Positions 1 to 8,107 of a DNA stretch of 64,000 nt are shown here, piece by piece. The stretch comes from Terriglobus tenax (GTDB lineage Bacteria; Acidobacteriota; Terriglobia; Terriglobales; Acidobacteriaceae). Location of the stretch: contig NZ_JAGSYA010000004.1 in the NCBI RefSeq assembly GCF_025685395.1, forward strand, positions 1,240,001-1,304,000, written 5' to 3'. The notes beneath the pieces are model-generated. The model had not been told where the DNA came from and ran no database searches. It saw only the letters and a list, made by a program, of their open reading frames with translations. Every line of letters begins with the position of its first letter. Within the stretch, counting starts at the first letter, position 1. A program made the translations under genes and the position numbers.

Positions 1-794
1 TCAACGGAACGGTGGTCATCAACAATCCCTTCTGGTGGTCGGCCGACGATAAGTTCTTCAACTATGCTTTGGCCGCCAAACTGGGTGTCGCCGTCCCACG
101 CACGGTGTTGCTGCCCAGCAAGGAGCTGCCGCCCAATACGACGGAACGATCCATGCGCAACCTGGAGTATCCGCTCGACTGGGACGCGGTCTTCAGCTAC
201 GTCGGTTTCCCGGCCTTCTTTAAACCGCATGACGGCGGCGGATGGCGGGATGTGCATCACGTTCACAACGCGGAAGAGTTTTTCCACGCCTACGATCAGA
301 CACGGGACCTGTGCATGGTGCTGCAGGAAGCGGTGCACTTCAAGGAGTACTTTCGCTGCTATGTTGTCGGCCAGCAGAAGGTCCACATCATGCCCTATGA
401 CCCTCGGCGGCCGCACCACGAGCGCTATATGCAGGACGGGCCGCCGGTTTCGAAAGCATTGCTCAAACGCGTGGAGAAAGATGCCATCACGTTATGCAAA
501 GCGCTTGGCTATGACCTGAACACGGTGGAGTTCGCCTGCGAGAACGGCGTACCGTATGCCATCGATTTCATGAACCCTGCGCCGGACGCTGACCTGCACT
601 CGGTGGGCAAAGCAAACTTCGACTGGATTGTGAACGCCGTTGCTGACCTGGCCATTGCAAAATGCAAGACGGGCAAAAAGCCGTCAGAATGGAAGTGGGA
701 CGCAATGCTGGGAGCACTTCCCGCGGCCAGGCCGGCGACGAAGGCTCCGGCGAAGAAGGCAGTGAAGAAAGCTGCGGTCCCAAAGAAAGGTTGA
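1..794 (+). CDS. ATP-grasp family ligase, 5' end cut by window edge
   Basis: The frame is open from base 3 to the left edge, so the N-terminus is missing; the GTG at 12 is probably internal. The visible 263 residues look like the ATP-binding half of an ATP-grasp carboxylate-amine/thiol ligase. A lysine sits in FKPHDGGGW, followed by a glycine-rich loop; an acidic LQEAVHFKEY segment follows, and the Mg-binding end VEFACENG..AIDFMNPAPD carries E, D and N in the expected order. The C-terminus is a K/A-rich tail of about 25 residues (KAPAKKAVKKAA), not part of the fold. The stop lies 3 bp before the next gene, and an amidoligase-type gene follows, so a peptide-bond-forming pathway is likely. The substrate cannot be read from the sequence. 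Confidence 0.75.
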   Translation, partial: NGTVVINNPFWWSADDKFFNYALAAKLGVAVPRTVLLPSKELPPNTTERSMRNLEYPLDWDAVFSYVGFPAFFKPHDGGGWRDVHHVHNAEEFFHAYDQTRDLCMVLQEAVHFKEYFRCYVVGQQKVHIMPYDPRRPHHERYMQDGPPVSKALLKRVEKDAITLCKALGYDLNTVEFACENGVPYAIDFMNPAPDADLHSVGKANFDWIVNAVADLAIAKCKTGKKPSEWKWDAMLGALPAARPATKAPAKKAVKKAAVPKKG

Positions 795-797
795 AGC

Positions 798-1130
798 ATG
801 GCAGTCGATGAACCCAACAAGGTAGATCAGGTCTCCGTTACCGAGGACGGCGCTTACGTCCTCACCATCAAGGACCACTGGGACTGGGTGGTGGACTTTG
901 ACCATGTACAGGTACTGGAAGACAAGCTGAACGCGTACCTGGGCTTTATTGAAAGCGGCGAGATGGCCGAGCACTATCCTGCCTCGCAGCAGCTGCCGAC
1001 GGAGATCGACATCCATTTTGAGTTTGCCCCCAGCGAGCTCGGCCTGCAGTTTCTTGAAGCCGCAAAGCAGACGATTGAAAGCGGCGGCTACAAGCTCACC
1101 TGGAACATCGCCACGCAGGCCAACGCTTAA
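798..1130 (+). CDS. Small DUF6572-like protein
   Basis: This 110-residue soluble acidic protein has no signal peptide or membrane segment. The pattern VLTIKDHWDW..DFDHVQVLEDKLNAYLGFIESGE resembles what I recall of the DUF6572 family, whose members share a DHLDW-like motif followed by a helix ending near FIESG. No function is established for that family as far as I know. It starts 3 bp after the ATP-grasp stop and is followed 50 bp later by the YbdK-type ligase, so the three are probably cotranscribed. It could be an accessory subunit or a substrate of the two ligases; the sequence does not decide. No catalytic residues can be named. Confidence 0.7.
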   Translation: MAVDEPNKVDQVSVTEDGAYVLTIKDHWDWVVDFDHVQVLEDKLNAYLGFIESGEMAEHYPASQQLPTEIDIHFEFAPSELGLQFLEAAKQTIESGGYKLTWNIATQANA

Positions 1131-1179
1131 CGCGATTTACTGACAACTATTTTGCGGGCTGCTACCTTCAAACTCATAC

Positions 1180-2283
1180 ATGCGTCCATCGTTCACGCTT
1201 GGCATTGAAGAGGAGTACCAGACCGTCGATCCCGAGACACGGGACCTGCGATCGCATATCGCCACCGAGATGCTGGCAAAGGGCCGCATGCGCCTGGAAG
1301 AGCGTGTGAAGGCCGAGATGCACCAGTCGGTCGTCGAGGTGGGAACACGCGTCTGCCGCAATATCGAAGACGCCCGCGAAGACCTGTACGACCTGCGCCG
1401 CAACATGATCCGCCTGGCCGAGGAGCACGGCCTGCTGCTGGTGGCCGGCGCAACCCATCCCTTCGCCGACTGGCGCACGCAGGAGATCTATCCGGACGAC
1501 CGCTACCATCGCGTGGTCGCTGACCTGCAGCTGGTGGCACGCGCCAACCTGATCTTCGGCCTGCACGTTCACATCGGCATTGAGGATCGCGAGGCGGCCA
1601 TCCGCATCATGAACTCGATGCGGTACTTTCTGCCGCACATCCTGGCGCTGAGCACCAACTCGCCCTTCTGGCTTGGCATGGAGACCGGCTACAAGAGCTA
1701 TCGCGCCAAGGTCTTTGAGAACTTTCCGCGGACAAACCTGCCGGACAGCTTCGCCAGTTATTCGGAGTTTGAAAACTACGTCAACCTGCTGATCAAGACC
1801 AACACCATCGACAATGCGAAGAAAATCTGGTGGGACATCCGTCCGCACCCGTTCTTCAACACGGTAGAGGTTCGCATCTGCGATATTCCCCTGAGAGCAG
1901 AGGAATCAATCGCTATCGCAGCTCTGATCCAGGCCACGGCGGCAAAACTCTACAAACTGCACGAGGCCAACGTGGATTTTCGCCAGTACAGTCGCGCCCT
2001 GCTGATGGAAAACAAGTTCCGCGCCGTGCGGTATGGCCTGGATGGCAAGCTGATCGACTTCGGCAAGGAGACGGAAGTCGACGAGCGTGACCTGATCCGC
2101 GAGTACCTTTCTTTTGTTGAGGATGTGCTGGACGAACTGGGTTCGCGGCAAGCGATACAGACCCTGAATTGCATTCTGGAAGGCGGCTCCGGAGCGGACC
2201 GGCAACTTGCCGTGTACCGGCAGACCGGCGATCTGCGCGCTGTGGTGGATTACATGGCCGCCGAGACCAGGGCCGGTCTGTAA
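1180..2283 (+). CDS. YbdK-type carboxylate-amine ligase (GCS2 family)
   Basis: This 367-residue protein starts RPSFTLGIEEEYQTVD, the hallmark N-terminus of the GCS2/YbdK family (weak glutamate-cysteine ligase activity in E. coli YbdK), and spans the usual family length. LGIEEEYQ holds the metal-binding glutamates; HVHIGIEDREAAIR and the WWDIRPHPFFNTVEVRICD block are further family signatures. The enzyme joins a carboxylate to an amine with ATP through a glutamine-synthetase-like fold; the physiological substrate of this subgroup is generally unknown. Gene pairing with an ATP-grasp ligase upstream recalls the amidoligase clusters described by Iyer and colleagues. No strong Shine-Dalgarno is visible ahead of the ATG. 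Confidence 0.88.
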   Translation: MRPSFTLGIEEEYQTVDPETRDLRSHIATEMLAKGRMRLEERVKAEMHQSVVEVGTRVCRNIEDAREDLYDLRRNMIRLAEEHGLLLVAGATHPFADWRTQEIYPDDRYHRVVADLQLVARANLIFGLHVHIGIEDREAAIRIMNSMRYFLPHILALSTNSPFWLGMETGYKSYRAKVFENFPRTNLPDSFASYSEFENYVNLLIKTNTIDNAKKIWWDIRPHPFFNTVEVRICDIPLRAEESIAIAALIQATAAKLYKLHEANVDFRQYSRALLMENKFRAVRYGLDGKLIDFGKETEVDERDLIREYLSFVEDVLDELGSRQAIQTLNCILEGGSGADRQLAVYRQTGDLRAVVDYMAAETRAGL

Positions 2284-2543
2284 CGCCGCTGACCAATCAA
2301 ATTTTCTGTTCACTCCTCTTTCCAGAAATTTTAATCCGGCGTACATTTGTCTTCAGAAGAGCTGTTCCTGTAATCTGCTGCTCAACAAGTTCCGATTTAA
2401 ATTTTCTTTCCCTTTTCGGGTTGTAACAAGTTTTTGCAGTCTCCGGCGAAGCTGTCGCCGATGTGTATTCGCAATCATCCTTGTAGTCGCCGTAGTGTCG
2501 CTGTACCCAACCTGCAGTCATTTTTTGTGTGAGGGAAACACCC

Positions 2544-3809
2544 ATGAGCTCGATCTTCGACGTCAATTCCGCAGTCTCCCGCCGTAACTTCGTGCGCCTG
2601 TTTGGCGCGGGAGCAGCGGCCGCAGCCACGCTTCCTAACTTCTCGCAGTCTGCCTTCGCGCAGGCGGCTGGCCAGGCTGCCGGTCGTCGCGGACCTGGCA
2701 TGGCCATGGGCGAGCGCCCGACGATGGATCCGAGCGTCATTGTCATCTCTTCGAACGAGAACCCGCTTGGACCGGCTCCTTCGGCTCTGGAAGCCGTTGC
2801 CAAGGCTGGCCCGACCGGCGGACGTTATGACAAGTACGGCGTTGGCCCTGGCGTTGTGAAGACGCTCTCCGAGCAGTTTGGCCTGAAGCCTGGCTACGTG
2901 CAGCTCTATCCCGGTTCCGGCGGCCCGCTGGACATGGCTCTGATGTCGAACATCAGCACGGAGAAGGGTCTGGTTACGGCTGATCCTTCCTATGAGCAGG
3001 GCTCGCGCGCTGCCATGAAGATGAAGGCTCCGCTGAAGCAGGTTGCGCTGAACGCGAAGTACGAGCACGACGTAAAGGCCATGCTGGCTGCGGATCCGAA
3101 CGCCGGCGCCTACTACATCGTGAACCCGAACAACCCGACCGGCACCATGACGCCAAAGGAAGACATCATCTGGCTGATCGACCACAAGCCCAAGGGCTCG
3201 GTTGTGATCGTCGATGAGGCCTACCACCACTTCTCGACGCACGAGTCGATCATTGACCAGGTTGCCGCCGACAAGGACGTCATTGTTCTGCGCACCTTCT
3301 CGAAGATCTACGGCATGGCCGGTGTTCGCGCTGGCTTCGCCATCGCCCGTCCGGACCTGCTGGCCAAGTTCGACACCCTGTCGCCTTCGGTCAGCCTGCG
3401 TCAGGCCGCTTCGGTTTCGCTGCTTGCCGCCGCCGCTGCCGGCGCCAGCCTGCGCGACCCCGAACTGGTTCCGCTGCGCCGCAAGATCAACACCGACATC
3501 CGTGAGTCCACGCTGGAGTTCCTGGACAAGAAGGGCTACAAGATTGTGCCCGGCTCCCAGGCCAACATGTTCATGGTCGACGTCAAGCGTCCGGGCCGCG
3601 AATTCTCCCAGCTCATGATGAAGGAGAAGATCGCCATCGGCCGTAGCTGGTCCGCGATGCCGAACTACGTTCGCGTCACCGTCGGTACCAAGGAAGAGAT
3701 GGACAAGTTCCAGGTTGCCTTCGTCAAGTGCATGGACATCGCTCCTGGCGCCACCAGCGCATCGCTGCACTCGGAGATCTACATCCCGAGCGAGCTGCAC
3801 CGCGCATAA
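2544..3809 (+). CDS. Tat-exported HisC-like PLP aminotransferase (paralog 1)
   Basis: The protein has 421 residues. The ATG at 2544 is preferred over the GTG 15 bp upstream because GAGGG lies at a normal spacing before it. The N-terminus has a twin-arginine signal (SRRNFVRLFG followed by an alanine-rich hydrophobic stretch and a Q-A-F-A-Q-type cleavage region). The mature part is a class I/II fold aminotransferase closest in motifs to histidinol-phosphate aminotransferase: SSNENPLGP near the start, NPNNPTGT, DEAYHHF, the PLP lysine in RTFSKIYGMAG, and RVTVGTKEEM at the end. It is alone, not in a his operon, and is followed by a strong terminator. A close paralog lies at 20549. Family membership is clear; substrate is unknown, and export is predicted only from the signal. 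Confidence 0.88.
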   Translation: MSSIFDVNSAVSRRNFVRLFGAGAAAAATLPNFSQSAFAQAAGQAAGRRGPGMAMGERPTMDPSVIVISSNENPLGPAPSALEAVAKAGPTGGRYDKYGVGPGVVKTLSEQFGLKPGYVQLYPGSGGPLDMALMSNISTEKGLVTADPSYEQGSRAAMKMKAPLKQVALNAKYEHDVKAMLAADPNAGAYYIVNPNNPTGTMTPKEDIIWLIDHKPKGSVVIVDEAYHHFSTHESIIDQVAADKDVIVLRTFSKIYGMAGVRAGFAIARPDLLAKFDTLSPSVSLRQAASVSLLAAAAAGASLRDPELVPLRRKINTDIRESTLEFLDKKGYKIVPGSQANMFMVDVKRPGREFSQLMMKEKIAIGRSWSAMPNYVRVTVGTKEEMDKFQVAFVKCMDIAPGATSASLHSEIYIPSELHRA

Positions 3810-3830
3810 CCCTTTCCGCGTAATACCTGC

Positions 3831-3866
3831 AAGGGCCCCGGCTTCGGCTGGGGCCCTTCTTTTTTC
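3831..3866 (+). terminator. Rho-independent terminator after aminotransferase
   Basis: A 9-bp AAGGGCCCC/GGGGCCCTT stem continues through a G-U pair into GC-TTCG-GC, giving a UUCG tetraloop, and is followed by a run of T. It sits 22 bp after the stop codon at 3809 and closes a single-gene transcript. Confidence 0.9.
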
Positions 3867-3916
3867 TCCGGGGACGCAGCGCCGTTCACAATGGCTTAAA
3901 CTTGAAAGCAGAAGTC

Positions 3917-4969
3917 ATGAATCAAACGGCCAACCAGCCCCTCCTCCTCGCCACAGCCTTTCCTGCCGGCTTCACTCCCGGCGCGCGCTCGGCGGTGCAT
4001 ACCTGCCTGCGCATTCAGCCCACGGAGAAGGTCACTCTTATTACCGATCAGAAGTGCCTGCCTATTGCTGCCTCCATTGCGGCGGAGCTGGAATCCCTTG
4101 GATGCTCGTGGACCGGTTTTGTGCTGGAACAGCTTGCGCCGCGCCCCCTGCAGAACATGCCGCAGGCCGTGCTGGAGGATATGGAGAGTTCGCAGGTCTC
4201 CATTTTTGCGGTGGAGGTGCAGCCGAACGAGCTGCGCAGCCGCATGCAGATGACCGACGTGGTGAACCGCCGCCGTATGCGCCACGCGCACATGGTCAAC
4301 ATCACCCCCCAGATCATGATGCAGGGCATGCAGGCCGACTATCTGGCCGTCGACGCCCTTTCGCAGAAGGTGCTTACCCTGGCGCAGCAGGCCACCTACG
4401 TGCGAGCCACTACACCGGCCGGCACGGACCTGCATGTGAAGCTGACGCCCGACTACAAGTGGTTCAAGACCTCCGGCATCATCTCACCGGAAAAATGGGG
4501 CAACCTGCCTGGAGGCGAGTGTTTCACCGCACCGGAAGAGGTCAACGGGGTCTTCGTGGTCGACGGCGTGGTCGGCGATTACCTCTGCGCCCGCTACGGC
4601 ATCCTGGAACACACGCCGCTCACCCTCTGGATTGAGAACAACCGAATCCGCCGCATCGCCTGCGATAACAAGCTGCTGGAAGAAGATTTCTGGAACTACA
4701 CGCACACGGACGCAAACTCTGACCGCGTGGGTGAGTTCGCCATCGGCACTAATATCGGCGTAAAGAACGTGATCGGCAACATACTGCAGGACGAGAAGTT
4801 CCCCGGCATCCATATTGCTTTCGGCGACCCCTACGGGGCGCATACCGGCGCGCCGTGGAAGTCATCCACACATATCGACGTGGTTGGCCTGCACTTCAAT
4901 ATCTGGCTGGGCAACGCCGACGGCAAAACCCAGATCATGCGGGACGGCGTCTTCCTCATCGAACCATAA
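3917..4969 (+). CDS. M29-type (thermophilic) metallo-aminopeptidase
   Basis: The protein has 350 residues from the ATG at 3917; a TTG 15 bp upstream is in frame but less likely. It resembles the M29 aminopeptidase family (aminopeptidase T/S/PepS), which uses a dinuclear metal centre to remove N-terminal residues. The family block GGECFTAPEEVNGVFVVDG is present near residues 195-215, with metal-ligand glutamates, and later IHIAFGD and SSTHIDVV supply the expected histidines and aspartate. The N-terminal half is less conserved. There is no signal peptide, so it is cytoplasmic. The aldo/keto reductase follows after 35 bp on the same strand and may be cotranscribed. Confidence 0.78.
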   Translation: MNQTANQPLLLATAFPAGFTPGARSAVHTCLRIQPTEKVTLITDQKCLPIAASIAAELESLGCSWTGFVLEQLAPRPLQNMPQAVLEDMESSQVSIFAVEVQPNELRSRMQMTDVVNRRRMRHAHMVNITPQIMMQGMQADYLAVDALSQKVLTLAQQATYVRATTPAGTDLHVKLTPDYKWFKTSGIISPEKWGNLPGGECFTAPEEVNGVFVVDGVVGDYLCARYGILEHTPLTLWIENNRIRRIACDNKLLEEDFWNYTHTDANSDRVGEFAIGTNIGVKNVIGNILQDEKFPGIHIAFGDPYGAHTGAPWKSSTHIDVVGLHFNIWLGNADGKTQIMRDGVFLIEP

Positions 4970-5004
4970 CGCTACTGGCGCATCCTATACCCGAGGAGCA
5001 ATTC

Positions 5005-5955
5005 ATGAACTTCAAGACACTCGGCAACTCTGACATGCAGCTTTCCCCCATCGGATTCGGCGCCTGGGCCATCGGAGGGGGCGGTTGGGCTTTCGGCTGG
5101 GGAGCGCAGGACGATCAGGATTCGGTCGACGCCATCGTACGCGCCCTTGACCTGGGCGTGAACTGGATCGACACGGCCGCTGTCTACGGCCTTGGCCACT
5201 CGGAAGAGGTTGTCCATAAAGCTCTGAAGGCAAGCACCCATAAGCCGTGGGTCTTCACCAAGTCCACCATGGTGTGGGACGACCAGGGCAACATCACCAA
5301 CACCATGAAGCAGATCAAGCGGGAGTGCGAGGATTCGCTGCGCCGTCTGAAGCTGGATGTCATCGACCTCTACCAGATCCACTGGCCTAAGCCGGACGAA
5401 GAGCTGGAAGAAGGATGGGAGGCGATGGCCCAGTTGCAGCGTGAGGGCAAGGTGCGCTGGATCGGCGTCAGCAATTTCTCCGTGGACCAGTTGAAGCGCG
5501 CCCAGAAGATTGCTCCCGTCACCAGCAACCAGCCGCCCTACTCCATGCTGCGCCGCGACGTCGAGAAGGAGATTCTTCCCTTCTGCCTTGAGAACAACAT
5601 CGGCGTCATCAACTACGCCCCCATGCTGAGCGGCATGCTGACCGGCAAGATGAGCAAGGAGCGCGTCGCGCAGATGCCGGAGGATGATTTCCGCAAGCGC
5701 GCCGTCGCCTACCAGGAGCCGCAGCTCTCAAAGAACCTGGCCGTTGCAGACAAGCTGAAGGAGATTGGCGCAAAATATGGCGTCACTGCCGGCGTTGTTG
5801 CCATTGCCTGGACGCTGAAGAACCCGGCCATCACCGCGGCCATTGTCGGCGGACGCAACCCGCAGCAGACGGAAGAGACCTCCGCCGCTCTGGACTTTGT
5901 GCTCTCGGACGATGACTTCCAGCAGATCAACGACTTCCTGGCAAAGCAGGCGTAG
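5005..5955 (+). CDS. Aldo/keto reductase
   Basis: This 316-residue NAD(P)H-dependent oxidoreductase has the aldo/keto reductase barrel. The start at 5005 is set by GAGGAG at 4993-4998; longer upstream readings have no ribosome site. The catalytic tetrad is visible: Asp in NWIDTAAVYG, Tyr in the same block, Lys in VFTKSTM and His in YQIHWPKPDE. The cofactor-binding end is present (GGRNPQQTEE). It is nearest to the general-stress YhdN/IolS-like branch acting on small aldehydes and ketones. Cytoplasmic; the substrate is not determinable. A copy of an intergenic hairpin repeat follows its stop. Confidence 0.9.
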   Translation: MNFKTLGNSDMQLSPIGFGAWAIGGGGWAFGWGAQDDQDSVDAIVRALDLGVNWIDTAAVYGLGHSEEVVHKALKASTHKPWVFTKSTMVWDDQGNITNTMKQIKRECEDSLRRLKLDVIDLYQIHWPKPDEELEEGWEAMAQLQREGKVRWIGVSNFSVDQLKRAQKIAPVTSNQPPYSMLRRDVEKEILPFCLENNIGVINYAPMLSGMLTGKMSKERVAQMPEDDFRKRAVAYQEPQLSKNLAVADKLKEIGAKYGVTAGVVAIAWTLKNPAITAAIVGGRNPQQTEETSAALDFVLSDDDFQQINDFLAKQA

Positions 5956-5960
5956 TTCAC

Positions 5961-6002
5961 CAACCCGGGTGCCCCACCCTCGCAGCGCCAGGGTGGGTGG
6001 GG
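5961..6002. repeat. Intergenic hairpin repeat, family 2, copy 1
   Basis: The block starts ACCCGGGTGCC and contains a CCCACCCT/AGGGTGGG stem with a 9-nt loop. A recognisably related block occurs at 54104-54143. It lies between the aldo/keto reductase stop and the nnrE/nnrD start and has no T-run. Confidence 0.55.
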
Positions 6003-6015
6003 ACCGCGAGCACGC

Positions 6016-7572
6016 ATGAAAATTCTGACCGCACAACAGATGGGCGAAACCGACCGGCATACCGCCACGGAGTTCGGCGTTTCTATGCAACAACTGATGG
6101 ACAACGCCGGAACCGCGGTCGCGCGTTTTGTGCTGCGCCGCTATCCCGAGGCAAAACGCATCGTCGTCTTCTGCGGCAAGGGCAACAATGGCGGGGACGG
6201 CTTTGTGGCGGCGCGCCGCCTTCGTTCCGCCGGCAAAAATGTTCAGGTCATCGTTCTCGCGGAAGGCAAAGAGGCCCTGCGCGGCGATGCCGCCAATGCC
6301 TTCGCCGCGCTCGATGCGCCGGTCACCTTTGCCACGGAAAGCATCGCCCTGCCCGAGACTGATCTCTACCTCGATGCCGTTCTCGGCACCGGCTTCAAGC
6401 CGCCGCTACGCGGTTTGGCTCTCAGCCTGCGCGAGCAGTTGCTTGCTGTCACGCAACCAGTCGTGGCTGTCGATGTGCCCTCGGGCTGGGATGCGGACTC
6501 CGAGAAGCCTTTCGCCGACAGCGCGTTTCCCGCGGACGCGGTCGTGACCTTCACCTCGCCCAAGCTGGCGCATGTCTTTGGCCAACTGAATCGCGATGCC
6601 GCCTTTGGCGCGGTCGCCGTGGCCGATATCGGATCGCCCGCGGAGGCGCTGCCCGCCACAAATCTCACCTGGACCGGATCGTCCAAAGCCATCACCGAAA
6701 CGCCGCGTCCGCTGAACAGCAACAAGGGCCGCTTCGGCCACGTCATGGTGCTGGCCGGTTCTCGCGGCAAATCGGGAGCAGCCGCCATGGCCTCGCTGGC
6801 CGCGCTGCGATCCGGTGCTGGGCTGGTCACGGCTGCCGTGCCGGATTCCGTGCTGGAAGCCGTAGCCCGCATCGCGCCGGAGTTGATGACGCTCTCGCTC
6901 AAGGAGAACGCCGGCCACGTCGCGCTCAGCAATCTCGACACGCGTTCGGAATGGCTCGATAAGATCAGCGTTCTGGCCATCGGACCCGGCCTTGGCACCG
7001 AACCCGAAACCACCGGGTTTGTCCGCAGACTGGTGCTGGAAACGACCCTTCCCGCCGTCATCGACGCTGACGCGCTGAATGCTTTTTCCGAGAAGCCTGA
7101 ACTGCTCCGCGCTGCTCCCGGACGTACGCTGGTGCTGACACCACATCCCGGTGAGATGGCTCGCCTTCTGGGCATGACCGTCAAGGATGTGGAAGCCGAC
7201 CGCATTCCCCTTGCCCGGCGCTACGCCACGGAACGCAACGTCACCCTTGTACTGAAGGGCTGGCGGACGCTGGTCGCGCATCCGGACGGAGAGATCTCTG
7301 TGAACACCACGGGCCATCCGGCCATGTCCAAGGGCGGCAGCGGCGATATCCTGACCGGCATCGTCGCGGCGCTCCTCGGGCAACATCCCAGCCGCGTGAA
7401 AGACGCGGTCAACACCGCGGTGTACCTGCACGGCCTGGCCGGCATGATGGCCGCACGTGACCAGGACGAGCATACCGTTCTGGCCACCGACACACTGGCC
7501 CACCTCTCCGCCGCCTTCCGCTACCGCACAGCGGACGAAGACGGCCTGACGTGGGTAGGAGGACTTCGTTAG
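6016..7572 (+). CDS. nnr: Bifunctional NAD(P)HX epimerase/dehydratase
   Basis: This 518-residue fusion repairs damaged NADH and NADPH. The N-terminal YjeF_N domain (about 1-215) epimerises NAD(P)HX; it shows MDNAGTAVARF and the CGKGNNGGDGFVAAR loop. The C-terminal ribokinase-like domain (about 230-505) is the ADP/ATP-dependent dehydratase, with LAGSRGKSGAAAMASLAALR, TPHPGEMARLLG and the catalytic-loop motif KGGSGDILTGIVAALLGQ. The domain order matches the usual bacterial NnrE-NnrD fusion. tsaE begins 3 bp after its stop, an arrangement common in bacteria, so the two form an operon. Confidence 0.95.
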   Translation: MKILTAQQMGETDRHTATEFGVSMQQLMDNAGTAVARFVLRRYPEAKRIVVFCGKGNNGGDGFVAARRLRSAGKNVQVIVLAEGKEALRGDAANAFAALDAPVTFATESIALPETDLYLDAVLGTGFKPPLRGLALSLREQLLAVTQPVVAVDVPSGWDADSEKPFADSAFPADAVVTFTSPKLAHVFGQLNRDAAFGAVAVADIGSPAEALPATNLTWTGSSKAITETPRPLNSNKGRFGHVMVLAGSRGKSGAAAMASLAALRSGAGLVTAAVPDSVLEAVARIAPELMTLSLKENAGHVALSNLDTRSEWLDKISVLAIGPGLGTEPETTGFVRRLVLETTLPAVIDADALNAFSEKPELLRAAPGRTLVLTPHPGEMARLLGMTVKDVEADRIPLARRYATERNVTLVLKGWRTLVAHPDGEISVNTTGHPAMSKGGSGDILTGIVAALLGQHPSRVKDAVNTAVYLHGLAGMMAARDQDEHTVLATDTLAHLSAAFRYRTADEDGLTWVGGLR

Positions 7573-7575
7573 ACC

Positions 7576-8013
7576 ATGCTCGTGAAGCGCTTCAAAACCC
7601 GTTCCGTCGAAGGCACCCTGAACCTTGGCCCCAACATGGTCGAAAAGCTGATGCCGACGCCGAAGCTTATTCTTCTGCGCGGGGAACTCGGCGCGGGCAA
7701 GACCACGCTGGTCAAAGGCATTGCCAACGCGCTGACCGGCGTGGACCCGGAAGAGGTTACCAGCCCCACCTTCACGCTGGTGCACGAGTACCAGGGGACG
7801 AAGGCCCACCTGTATCACCTTGACCTTTACCGCCTGGAGAAAGAAGAAGAACTCGCCGCACTGGGCATTGAAGAGATGGTCTCGCAACCAGACGCTCTGG
7901 TGCTGGTGGAATGGGGCGACAAGTTCCAGAGCGTGATCAACATGGCCAGCGGACAGATCATGATGCGTGCCAACGAACTGGACGAGCGCGAGATCTTTCT
8001 GGAAGTGCTGTAA
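7576..8013 (+). CDS. tsaE: TsaE, ATPase for tRNA t6A synthesis
   Basis: This 145-residue P-loop protein works with TsaB and TsaD to make N6-threonylcarbamoyladenosine at position 37 of ANN-decoding tRNAs. The Walker A is GELGAGKTTLVKG, followed by SPTFTLVHEYQG and HLDLYRLEKEEEL, all standard TsaE signatures, with VLVEWGDKF near the C-terminus. Length is normal for the family. It lies directly behind nnr. tsaB and tsaD are not in the window. Confidence 0.95.
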   Translation: MLVKRFKTRSVEGTLNLGPNMVEKLMPTPKLILLRGELGAGKTTLVKGIANALTGVDPEEVTSPTFTLVHEYQGTKAHLYHLDLYRLEKEEELAALGIEEMVSQPDALVLVEWGDKFQSVINMASGQIMMRANELDEREIFLEVL

Positions 8014-8020
8014 AAGCGGC

Positions 8021-8107
8021 TGGCTGGTTGGCTAGATCACTGGATGGCTCGTTAAAGAACTCTCTACAAGAGCACGAACCAGCCATCCAGTCATCCACCC
8101 AACTAGT
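8021..8107. repeat. Imperfect inverted repeat between convergent genes
   Basis: ACTGGATGGCTCGTT at 8039-8053 pairs 14 of 15 with AACCAGCCATCCAGT at 8077-8091, and CTAG occurs near both ends. The loop contains CTCT..AGAG, which can extend the fold. No T-run is present, so it is not a classic terminator, though it separates tsaE from the convergent TonB-like gene. Confidence 0.5.

Noticed and set aside
2475-3800. 441-codon open frame opposite the first aminotransferase
   Set aside because: No start signal or recognisable domain; the aminotransferase on the plus strand is intact.
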